Assembly (NCBI GenBank): GCA_945861195.1
Contig: CAMATS010000111.1
Location: 1 to 7,129, forward strand
Reading direction: 5' to 3'
Source of the DNA: Rhodoferax sp. OV413
GTDB lineage: Bacteria; Pseudomonadota; Gammaproteobacteria; Burkholderiales; Burkholderiaceae_C
Length of the DNA: 7,129 nucleotides
Shown here: one piece after another, positions 1 to 5,394 of the stretch
Numbering within the stretch: the stretch's first letter is position 1
Layout: the number at the start of each line of letters is the position of its first letter
Notes under the pieces: generated by a model
Databases searched by the model: none
The model's input: the letters and a program-made list of their open reading frames with translations, nothing else
What the model was told of the DNA's origin: nothing
Program-made: the position numbers and the translations under genes

Positions 1-170
1 ACCAGGAACACGAAAGCATTTTTGTCGCAATCCGCAACCAAGACGCCGAGGCCGCCCGCGCCGCCATGCGCACCCACCTGAGCAACAGCAAGGAGCGCCT
101 GCGAGAAAGCCAGGCTCAGCGGCTTGGTCATACGATGACTGACTACGCAACAGGCCCGATCAGCGCCTAG
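1..170 (+). CDS. GntR-family (FadR/FCD-type) transcriptional regulator, C-terminal fragment
   Basis: The reading frame is open from the left edge (first full codon at position 3) to a TAG at 168-170, giving the last 55 residues of a protein. The visible part begins QEHESIFVAIRNQDAEAARA and continues into MRTHLSNSKERL. This is the pattern of the last helices of the FCD effector domain of GntR/FadR regulators: a conserved H in 'EH..I..AI', then 'D...A..AM..HL', then a polar tail. In the family this all-helical domain binds a small carboxylate ligand, often with a metal, and an N-terminal winged helix binds DNA; that half is outside the window. The gene lies 34 bases before gudD on the same strand, so it is probably co-transcribed with it. 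I infer that it controls sugar-acid use, but no ligand can be read from this fragment. The family call is fairly secure; the specific role is not. Confidence 0.78.
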   Translation, partial: QEHESIFVAIRNQDAEAARAAMRTHLSNSKERLRESQAQRLGHTMTDYATGPISA

Positions 171-204
171 CACCCTCCCCGCCCAACTTGAACGCCCTGC
201 CCCT

Positions 205-1569
205 ATGCCAAACCCAGCCCCATCCCACACCAGCCTGCACCAAACCGGCACGCCGCGCCTGACCCGGCTGCAGGTCATCCCGGTGGCGGGCTGCGACGGC
301 ATGCTGCTCAGTCTGAGCGGCGCCCACAGCCCTTTTTTCACCCGCAACCTGGTGCTGCTGAGCGACAGTTCCGGGCGCACCGGGCTGGGCGAGGTGCCTG
401 GTGGCGAACAAATCCGGCAAACCCTAGAGGGCGCTGGCGACCTGCTCCTGGGGAGAGAAATCGGCCACTACAACGCGATCCTGGGTGATGTCCGAAGCCG
501 CTTTGCAGACCGCGACAGCGGCGGGCGCGGCAACCAGACTTTTGACCTCAGAGTCGCCATACACGCTCTCACCGCACTCGAGAGCGCGCTTTTGGACCTG
601 CTCGGGCAGCTGATGGGTGTGCCAGTGGCAGCGCTGCTGGGCGAGGGGCAGCAGCGCGACCGCGTGCCGGTGCTGGGCTATCTGTTTTACCTGGGCGACC
701 GCACCCAAACCGACCTGCCCTACCGTTCAGAGCCCGACGCCGAAGACGACTGGCTGCGTCTGCGCCACGAAAAAGCCCTGGATGCGGCATCCATTGTTCG
801 GCTCGCCGAAGCAGCGCAGGCCCGTTATGGCTTTCAAGACTTCAAGCTCAAAGGCGGCGTGCTGCGGGGCGAAGAAGAAATGGAGGCAGTGCTGGCGCTG
901 CACGAACGCTTCCCCGAGGCGCGTATCACGCTCGACCCCAATGGAGGCTGGCTGCTCAAAGATGCCGTACGCCTGTGCCGTGACAAACACCAGCAATTGG
1001 CCTACGCCGAAGACCCTTGCGGGGCCGAGGGAGTGTTCTCTGGTCGCGAGGTCATGGCCGAATTTCGCCGCGCCACGGGTCTGCCCACAGCGACCAATAT
1101 GGTGGCCACCGACTGGCGCGAATTAGCCCACACCCTGTCGCTGCAATCGGTCGACATCCCACTGGCTGATCCGCATTTTTGGACCATGCAGGGCTCGGTG
1201 CGAGTGGCCCAGCTGTGCCAGATGTTTGACCTGACCTGGGGCTCGCACTCCAACAACCATTTCGATGTCTCGCTAGCCATGTTCACCCATGTTGCGGCTG
1301 CCGCACCCGGGCGGGTGACAGCCATCGACACCCACTGGATTTGGCAGGATGGGCAACGACTGACCCGGGAGCCGCTGCGCATTTCATCGGGCAGCCTGCA
1401 GCTGCCAGACAAACCCGGCCTGGGCATTGAAATCGATCTGGTCGAGGTCGCTAAAGCCCACCAGCTGTACCTGAGCCACGGCCTGGGCGCGCGCAATGAC
1501 GCCATTGCCATGCAGTACCTGATGCCCGGCTGGGCCTTCAACCCGAAAATGCCCTGCCTGGTGCGCTGA
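205..1569 (+). CDS. gudD: D-glucarate dehydratase (enolase superfamily)
   Basis: This 454-residue protein matches Escherichia coli GudD closely from memory, with a slightly longer N-terminus. The enzyme removes water from D-glucarate (and usually L-idarate) to give 5-keto-4-deoxy-glucarate in the cytoplasm, the first step of glucarate catabolism. The capping domain covers about residues 15-150 and carries the LSGAHSPFFTRN and ADRD.GGRG motifs. The (beta/alpha)7-beta barrel follows. Catalytic residues are all present: KLK at 214-216 (K216 is the base), metal ligands D244, E269 and N298, and the D322/H348 dyad in ADPHFW and WGSHSNNHFD. These sit exactly nine positions after the E. coli residues K207, D235, E260, N289, D313 and H339. 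The start at 205 fits the family length, but no good Shine-Dalgarno sequence precedes it; translation may be coupled to the regulator ending 34 bases upstream. Catalytically weak paralogues (GudX type) exist in this family, so substrate preference is inferred. Confidence 0.96.
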   Translation: MPNPAPSHTSLHQTGTPRLTRLQVIPVAGCDGMLLSLSGAHSPFFTRNLVLLSDSSGRTGLGEVPGGEQIRQTLEGAGDLLLGREIGHYNAILGDVRSRFADRDSGGRGNQTFDLRVAIHALTALESALLDLLGQLMGVPVAALLGEGQQRDRVPVLGYLFYLGDRTQTDLPYRSEPDAEDDWLRLRHEKALDAASIVRLAEAAQARYGFQDFKLKGGVLRGEEEMEAVLALHERFPEARITLDPNGGWLLKDAVRLCRDKHQQLAYAEDPCGAEGVFSGREVMAEFRRATGLPTATNMVATDWRELAHTLSLQSVDIPLADPHFWTMQGSVRVAQLCQMFDLTWGSHSNNHFDVSLAMFTHVAAAAPGRVTAIDTHWIWQDGQRLTREPLRISSGSLQLPDKPGLGIEIDLVEVAKAHQLYLSHGLGARNDAIAMQYLMPGWAFNPKMPCLVR

Positions 1570-1649
1570 GCAAGCAAGCGTTCACCCAGCATCAACAGGT
1601 CGCAGGCAAAACAGCAGATAAAAATACCCGCCAAAATCCGCTCGCAAAC

Positions 1650-1677
1650 CTGTAGCGCGCCTTTGCCTGCGCTATAG
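1650..1677. repeat. Inverted repeat in the gudD-HxlR intergenic region
   Basis: The arms CTGTAGCGC (1650-1658) and GCGCTATAG (1669-1677) can pair over 9 bp with one G-U pair around a 10-base loop. No T-run follows, so it is not a standard intrinsic terminator. The right arm overlaps TATAGT (1673-1678), which resembles a sigma-70 -10 box, but no convincing -35 box lies 16-18 bases upstream. It may stabilise the 3' end of the gudD transcript, or be a dispersed intergenic palindrome; one copy alone cannot tell. Confidence 0.5.
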
Positions 1678-1711
1678 TTATCAACAGACTAGGCAAACGA
1701 CAGCTTGCTCA

Positions 1712-1732
1712 TGCTGCCCCCGGGGGGGAGCA
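1712..1732. repeat. GC-rich inverted repeat with a C5G7 core
   Basis: The arms TGCT (1712-1715) and AGCA (1729-1732) flank a run of five C and seven G (1717-1728). They form a hairpin with one mismatch (G1716 against G1728) and a three-base loop. It lies 56 bases before the HxlR-like gene. There is no U-tract, so termination is doubtful. It could be a protein-binding palindrome or a repeat shared with other intergenic regions of the genome. Confidence 0.5.
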
Positions 1733-1788
1733 CAGAGTACAGATCAGCTTAGGGCCAGGCAGCCAATAAAAACAATTCGGAGACAGAC

Positions 1789-2100
1789 ATGATCCACAAG
1801 CAGGATGCGGCCATCAACCAACTGCTGGAGCTGCTGGAATGCCGCTATGCCTTGCGGGTGCTGTGGGCCCTGAAAGACGGCCAGGCGCAGACCTTCAGGC
1901 TGCTGCAAGACAGCGTGGGCGGCATCACGCCCAACACCCTCAACACCCGCATCAAAGAGCTGCGCGCGGCTCGCCTGCTCCACCACGACGGCAGCGGTTA
2001 CCTGCTGACGCCCTTGGGGGCTGACCTGCTCAAGCGGCTCGGTGATTTGCCGCCTTTCGCTGTCAGGTGGCAGGCTGGCGCAGCCAAAAGAAACACCTGA
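1789..2100 (+). CDS. HxlR-like winged-helix transcriptional regulator
   Basis: This is a 103-residue single-domain protein of about the usual HxlR size. After a first helix (residues 7-18), CRYALRVLWALKDG (18-31) matches the HxlR 'W...IL..L..G' helix. GGITPNTLNTRIKELRAARL (44-63) is the helix-turn-helix, with the recognition helix starting at T47, equivalent to the family's 'ISP.TLS.RL.EL...GL'. Residues 65-82 (HHDGSGYLLTPLGADLLK) form the wing and start of the last helix. The tail LPPFAVRW resembles the dimerisation end of the family. A GGAG at 1779-1782, six bases before the ATG, supports the start. HxlR proteins usually act as dimers and sense small molecules or redox state; a single cysteine (C18) lies at the start of the second helix, but no sensing role can be claimed. 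MarR- or ArsR-type regulators are less likely. It stands alone between gudD and the FKBP gene, and its target is unknown. Confidence 0.8.
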   Translation: MIHKQDAAINQLLELLECRYALRVLWALKDGQAQTFRLLQDSVGGITPNTLNTRIKELRAARLLHHDGSGYLLTPLGADLLKRLGDLPPFAVRWQAGAAKRNT

Positions 2101-2130
2101 TCGAGCGCTAGAGCGGGCTCGACCGGCTGG

Positions 2131-2136
2131 CATAAT
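2131..2136 (+). promoter_or_regulatory. Possible -10 box of the FKBP gene promoter
   Basis: CATAAT lies 94 bases before the FKBP start, in an otherwise GC-rich gap of 129 bases, and matches the sigma-70 -10 consensus in five of six positions. The sequence 16-18 bases upstream (around 2107-2114) is a poor -35 box. The call therefore rests on the -10 box and the separate gene layout. Confidence 0.4.
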
Positions 2137-2153
2137 CGCCGCTCTCGTGCTCC

Positions 2154-2171
2154 CGGGCAGCATCCTGCCCG
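2154..2171 (+). other. Hairpin in the presumed 5' leader of the FKBP gene
   Basis: CGGGCAG (2154-2160) and CTGCCCG (2165-2171) form a perfect 7-bp stem with the four-base loop CATC. No T-run follows, so it should not terminate. If transcription begins near 2143, it sits close to the 5' end of the mRNA, where such hairpins can protect the message. A regulatory role is not shown. Confidence 0.5.
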
Positions 2172-2229
2172 TCGGGGCAAGGGCTCGGAGGCGACCATTT
2201 CGCAGCCCGAACACACTCAAGGACCAGGC

Positions 2230-2586
2230 ATGACCATCAGCACCCCCTCAGGGCTACAGTTTGAAGATACCGTTGTGGGCACCGGGCCAGAGGCACTCCG
2301 CGGTCAGCGGGTGTCGGTCCACTACACCGGCTGGCTGCTGGAAGACGCGGTGCAGGGCGCCAAATTTGATTCAAGCAAAGACCGCAACGACCCCTTTGAA
2401 TTTTCTCTGGGCGCCGGCATGGTGATTGCGGGCTGGGACGAGGGGGTTGCCGGAATGAAAGTCGGTGGCCAGCGCACGCTGATCATTCCGCCCGATCTGG
2501 GCTATGGCTCGCGCGGTGCCGGCGGCGTGATCCCGCCCAACGCCACGCTTCAATTCGACGTCGAACTGCTCGGCCTGTCAGACTAA
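2230..2586 (+). CDS. FKBP-type peptidyl-prolyl cis-trans isomerase
   Basis: A single FKBP domain of 118 residues catalyses cis-trans rotation of bonds before proline during protein folding. The family's active-site residues can be read in order: Y32 (VHYTGW), F46-D47 (KFDSS), F59 (EFSLG), V65-I66 and W69 (MVIAGWDEG), Y92 (LGYGSRG), I101 (GVIPPNATL) and F109 (LQFDVELL). No signal peptide, membrane segment or dimerisation extension of the FkpA/Mip type is present, so it should be a small cytoplasmic enzyme like the about 110-residue neisserial FKBP. There is a small insertion at 37-44 before KFDSS. AAGGA at 2219-2223, six bases before the ATG, supports the start. The gene is followed by a hairpin and then the separate heat-shock promoter of grpE, so it is probably its own transcription unit, although functionally akin to the chaperones beside it. 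Confidence 0.95.
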   Translation: MTISTPSGLQFEDTVVGTGPEALRGQRVSVHYTGWLLEDAVQGAKFDSSKDRNDPFEFSLGAGMVIAGWDEGVAGMKVGGQRTLIIPPDLGYGSRGAGGVIPPNATLQFDVELLGLSD

Positions 2587-2596
2587 AGCACGGACC

Positions 2597-2623
2597 AGCC
2601 GGGCCCGGCCCGCTGCCCGGGCT
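2597..2623 (+). terminator. GC-rich hairpin after the FKBP gene, possible terminator
   Basis: AGCCGGGC (2597-2604) pairs with GCCCGGGCT (2615-2623), with one bulged base, around a 10-base loop, starting 11 bases after the FKBP stop codon. The position suits a transcript end before the grpE promoter. No U-tract follows, so termination without Rho would be weak; it may instead stabilise the 3' end. Confidence 0.4.
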
Positions 2624-2644
2624 CTCGCCAAGCCCTTAGGTGCT

Positions 2645-2673
2645 CTTGAATTTACCAAGTCCGGCCTGATTTA
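2645..2673 (+). promoter_or_regulatory. Sigma-32 (RpoH) heat-shock promoter of grpE-dnaK-dnaJ
   Basis: CTTGAA at 2645-2650 is the core of the sigma-32 -35 element. After 14 bases, CCTGATTTA (2665-2673) matches the -10 consensus CCCCATNTA at C, C, A, T, T and A. Transcription should start near 2680, giving a leader of about 28 bases before the grpE ATG. No CIRCE inverted repeat (TTAGCACTC-N9-GAGTGCTAA) is present, so HrcA control at this site is not supported. Confidence 0.75.
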
Positions 2674-2707
2674 CCGATCTGCCCTTTGCTTAAAACTGTT
2701 GATTTGT

Positions 2708-3268
2708 ATGACCGACACCAGCACACCACCCGGCCAACCTGCGCCGTCTAATTTTTCAAGTACCGAGGATGTCCTGGCCTCCCAGGCGGCCATGGATGGC
2801 AACAGCCTGTCCAAAGTGCAGGCCGAGTTGGCCGAGCTGCAGGCCAAAAGCGCCGACCTGGCAGACCAATACCTGCGCGCCAAAGCCGAGGCCGAAAACG
2901 CTCGCCGCCGCGCCGAAGACGAAATTGCAAAGGCACGCCGTTTTGCGGTTGAAGCCTTCGCCGAAAGCCTGCTGCCAGTAGCCGACAGCCTGGAGGCCGG
3001 CCTGCTGATCAAGGACGCCAGCACCGAGCAAATTCGCGAAGGGGCGCAGGCCACACTGCGCCAATTGCTCGCTGCGCTGGAACGCAACAAGGTCGCCGGC
3101 ATCAACCCGGCAGCTGGCACCCGCTTCGACCCCCATCAGCACCAGGCCATCAGCGTGGTGCCCTCTGATCTAGAGGCCAACTCGGTGGTCACTGTGCTGC
3201 AAAAAGGCTATGCCATCGCAGAGCGGGTGCTGCGCCCGGCCCTGGTGACGGTCAGCGCCCCCAAATAA
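2708..3268 (+). CDS. grpE: Nucleotide exchange factor GrpE
   Basis: This 186-residue co-chaperone releases ADP from DnaK and so drives substrate release. It has a disordered polar N-terminus (1-33), a long charged helix predicted as the dimer coiled coil (about 34-78, rich in A, E, K and R), a helical bundle (80-130), and the C-terminal beta-wing that contacts the DnaK nucleotide domain. The family signatures are GTRFDPHQHQAIS (137-149) and VLQKGYAIAERVLRPALVTV (163-182). The ATG at 2708 is preferred. An in-frame TTG at 2699 would only add three residues. Neither start has a Shine-Dalgarno sequence; the leader is A/T-rich and purine-poor, which is odd for an abundant heat-shock protein. It is first in the grpE-dnaK-dnaJ cluster, 68 bases before dnaK, directly behind the sigma-32 promoter. 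hrcA, which often precedes grpE, is absent here. Confidence 0.97.
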   Translation: MTDTSTPPGQPAPSNFSSTEDVLASQAAMDGNSLSKVQAELAELQAKSADLADQYLRAKAEAENARRRAEDEIAKARRFAVEAFAESLLPVADSLEAGLLIKDASTEQIREGAQATLRQLLAALERNKVAGINPAAGTRFDPHQHQAISVVPSDLEANSVVTVLQKGYAIAERVLRPALVTVSAPK

Positions 3269-3278
3269 AAGCAACCGC

Positions 3279-3298
3279 GACTTGAAATCATTCAAGTC
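3279..3298 (+). promoter_or_regulatory. Perfect inverted repeat between grpE and dnaK, carrying a heat-shock -35-like motif
   Basis: GACTTGAA (3279-3286) and TTCAAGTC (3291-3298) are perfect 8-bp arms around the loop ATCA, starting 11 bases after the grpE stop. The left arm contains CTTGAAA, the ideal sigma-32 -35 core, but no matching -10 box (CCCCATNT) lies 13-17 bases downstream; the nearest, weak candidate is at about 3307. It may be an RNA hairpin that guides mRNA processing or protects dnaK mRNA, an operator, or a relic of an internal promoter. The structure is certain, the role is not. Confidence 0.6.
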
Positions 3299-3336
3299 AG
3301 ACGCAAGTTCATCACATCTGAATACTGGAGCTCATC

Positions 3337-5301
3337 ATGGGAAAAATCATCGGCATTGACCTCGGAACCACCAACAGCTGCGTTTCTGTGATGGAAGGCA
3401 ACACGCCCAGGGTGATCGAAAACTCAGAAGGCGCGCGCACCACACCGAGCATCGTCGCCTACCAGGAAGACGGGGAGGTGTTGGTCGGGGCCTCGGCCAA
3501 GCGCCAGGCAGTAACCAACCCGAAAAACACCTTGTACGCGGTGAAACGCCTGATCGGACGGAAATTCAGTGAGAAAGAAGTCCAAAAAGACATCGATCTC
3601 ATGCCCTACAAAATCGTCGCTGCCGACAACGGCGACGCCTGGGTTGAATCACGCGGCAATCGGCTCGCGCCCCAGCAAGTCAGCGCGGATGTGCTGCGCA
3701 AGATGAAGAAAACCGCTGAAGACTACCTCGGCGAAGAAGTCACCGAGGCAGTCATCACGGTGCCAGCTTATTTCAACGATGCGCAACGCCAGGCCACCAA
3801 GGACGCTGGCCGAATTGCCGGGCTCGAAGTCAAGCGCATCATCAATGAGCCAACCGCCGCTGCACTGGCCTTTGGCCTGGATAAAAACGAAAAAGGCGAC
3901 CGAAAAATAGCGGTTTATGACCTCGGCGGCGGCACCTTTGATGTCTCCATCATTGAAATCGCAGATGTCGATGGTGAAAAACAATTTGAGGTGCTGTCCA
4001 CCAACGGTGACACCTTTCTGGGTGGCGAGGACTTCGACCAGCGGGTGATTGAATTCATCATTGCCGAGTTCAAAAAAGACCAAGGCGTTGACCTCGGCAA
4101 AGACGTATTGGCCCTGCAGCGCCTGAAAGAAGCCGCAGAAAAAGCCAAAATCGAACTCTCCAGCAGCGCGCAAACCGACATCAATCTGCCCTACATCACC
4201 GCAGATGCATCCGGCCCCAAGCACCTGAGCATCAAGCTCAGCCGCTCCAAGCTCGAGGCCCTGGTTGAAGAGCTGATCGAGCGCACCATCGCCCCCTGCC
4301 GCACTGCGATCAAAGACGCCGGCGTGAACGTCGCAGACATCAATGATGTGATTTTGGTCGGTGGCATGACCCGCATGCCCAAGGTGCAAGAAAAGGTCAA
4401 GGAGTTGTTTGGCAAAGAGCCGCGCAAAGACGTCAATCCGGATGAAGCGGTGGCCGTGGGCGCAGCCATTCAAGGTCAGGTGCTGGCCGGCGACCGCAAA
4501 GATGTGCTGCTGCTCGATGTCACGCCGCTGAGCTTGGGCATTGAAACCATGGGTGGCGTGATGACCAAGATGATCACCAAAAACACCACTATTCCAACCA
4601 AGTTCGCGCAGACCTTTTCCACCGCAGAAGACGGTCAGCCGGCGGTCACGATCAAGGTGTTTCAGGGCGAGCGAGAGATCGCCACCGGCAACAAGATGCT
4701 GGGCGAGTTCAACCTCGAGGGCATTCCGCCGGCGGCCCGCGGCACGCCGCAAATTGAAGTCTCGTTTGACATCGATGCCAACGGCATCTTGCATGTGGGC
4801 GCCAAAGACAAGGGCACGGGCAAGGAAAACAAGATCACCATCAAAGCCAACACCGGCCTGAGCGAGGCCGAAATTCAGCAAATGGTCAAAGATGCCGAGC
4901 TCAATGCTGCCGATGACAAGAAGAAACTCGAACTGGTGCAAGCGCGTAACCAAGCTGATTCAAGCCTGCACAGCGTCAAGAAAAGTCTCACAGAATACGG
5001 CGACAAGCTCGATTCTGGCGAGAAAGAAAAGATCGAACTTGCGGTCAAACAGCTCGAAGAAGTACTCAAAGGCGACGATAAGGCCGCGATCGAAGAAAAA
5101 AGCAACGCACTGATGACCGTCAGCCAAAAGCTGGGCGAAAAAATGTATGCCGACATGCAGGCCAAACAAGCCGCAGAGGAAGCCGGTGCAGGGGGCGGTG
5201 CGGCTGGGGCTGGCGCCGGCCCGGGGGCAACTGCAGGCGCTGCACAGGCGGCAGACGACAATGTGGTTGACGCGGAAGTCAAGGAAGTCAAGAAAGGCTG
5301 A
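3337..5301 (+). CDS. dnaK: Chaperone protein DnaK (Hsp70)
   Basis: A full-length 654-residue cytoplasmic Hsp70 that binds unfolded peptides in an ATP-controlled cycle with DnaJ and GrpE, and in proteobacteria also helps turn over sigma-32. The ATPase domain spans 1-388: phosphate 1 loop IDLGTTNS (7-14), K70, E171 in NEPTAAA, VYDLGGGTFDVS (193-204) with D195 and T200 (the E. coli T199 autophosphorylation site), and the adenosine motif VILVGGMTRMPKVQ (338-351). The hinge VLLLDVTPLSLG is at 390-401. The substrate domain follows, with M405, A430 and V437 at the peptide arch and pocket (E. coli numbering plus one), then the helical lid at about 508-610. A Gly/Ala-rich linker (616-637) precedes the acidic-basic tail DAEVKEVKKG, a variant of the usual EEVKD-type end. 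GGAG at 3327-3330, six bases before ATG, supports the start. No key residue is missing. Confidence 0.99.
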   Translation: MGKIIGIDLGTTNSCVSVMEGNTPRVIENSEGARTTPSIVAYQEDGEVLVGASAKRQAVTNPKNTLYAVKRLIGRKFSEKEVQKDIDLMPYKIVAADNGDAWVESRGNRLAPQQVSADVLRKMKKTAEDYLGEEVTEAVITVPAYFNDAQRQATKDAGRIAGLEVKRIINEPTAAALAFGLDKNEKGDRKIAVYDLGGGTFDVSIIEIADVDGEKQFEVLSTNGDTFLGGEDFDQRVIEFIIAEFKKDQGVDLGKDVLALQRLKEAAEKAKIELSSSAQTDINLPYITADASGPKHLSIKLSRSKLEALVEELIERTIAPCRTAIKDAGVNVADINDVILVGGMTRMPKVQEKVKELFGKEPRKDVNPDEAVAVGAAIQGQVLAGDRKDVLLLDVTPLSLGIETMGGVMTKMITKNTTIPTKFAQTFSTAEDGQPAVTIKVFQGEREIATGNKMLGEFNLEGIPPAARGTPQIEVSFDIDANGILHVGAKDKGTGKENKITIKANTGLSEAEIQQMVKDAELNAADDKKKLELVQARNQADSSLHSVKKSLTEYGDKLDSGEKEKIELAVKQLEEVLKGDDKAAIEEKSNALMTVSQKLGEKMYADMQAKQAAEEAGAGGGAAGAGAGPGATAGAAQAADDNVVDAEVKEVKKG

Positions 5302-5328
5302 GGCTTGCCGGTAATTTCGGCCTATACC

Positions 5329-5374
5329 CGCCGTGTCGAATCTGCTCAGGGCAGACCGACGCGGCGTTTGTTTT
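5329..5374 (+). terminator. Terminator-like hairpin between dnaK and dnaJ
   Basis: CGCCGTGTCG (5329-5338) pairs with CGACGCGGCG (5357-5366) over 10 bp with one G-U pair. Inside, TCTGC (5341-5345) pairs with GCAGA (5351-5355) around TCAGG. TTTGTTTT (5367-5374) follows directly. This is the layout of an intrinsic terminator, 27 bases after the dnaK stop and 20 bases before the dnaJ start. Partial read-through would give less dnaJ than dnaK mRNA; processing with 3'-end protection of grpE-dnaK mRNA is an alternative. Confidence 0.72.
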
Positions 5375-5394
5375 GACAACAGGCACTCTTAAAC

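Noticed and set aside
187..207. CTTGAA just before gudD as a possible heat-shock promoter.
   Set aside because: The only C-rich -10-like sequence (around 199-206) is about 8 bases away, far too close, and a correctly spaced -10 would fall inside the coding region.
1002..1634. A 210-codon antisense frame over the end of gudD.
   Set aside because: Its sequence mirrors conserved gudD codons, with no domain, promoter or ribosome binding site of its own.
2636..2650. TTAGGTGCTC before grpE as half of a CIRCE operator.
   Set aside because: It differs from TTAGCACTC and the second arm GAGTGCTAA is absent at the required spacing.
3649..4953. A 434-codon open frame antisense to dnaK.
   Set aside because: Long antisense frames are common opposite dnaK because of codon bias. 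This one has no recognisable domain, no ribosome binding site and low-complexity shadow composition, while the sense gene is complete and typical.
5182..5245. Gly/Ala-rich repeat-like stretch near the end of dnaK as a possible insertion.
   Set aside because: A low-complexity Gly/Ala linker before the acidic tail is usual in proteobacterial DnaK, and total length is normal.
5373..5378. TTGACA before dnaJ as a -35 box for a private dnaJ promoter.
   Set aside because: A -10 box at proper spacing would lie at or inside the dnaJ start codon, and no TATAAT-like sequence is there.
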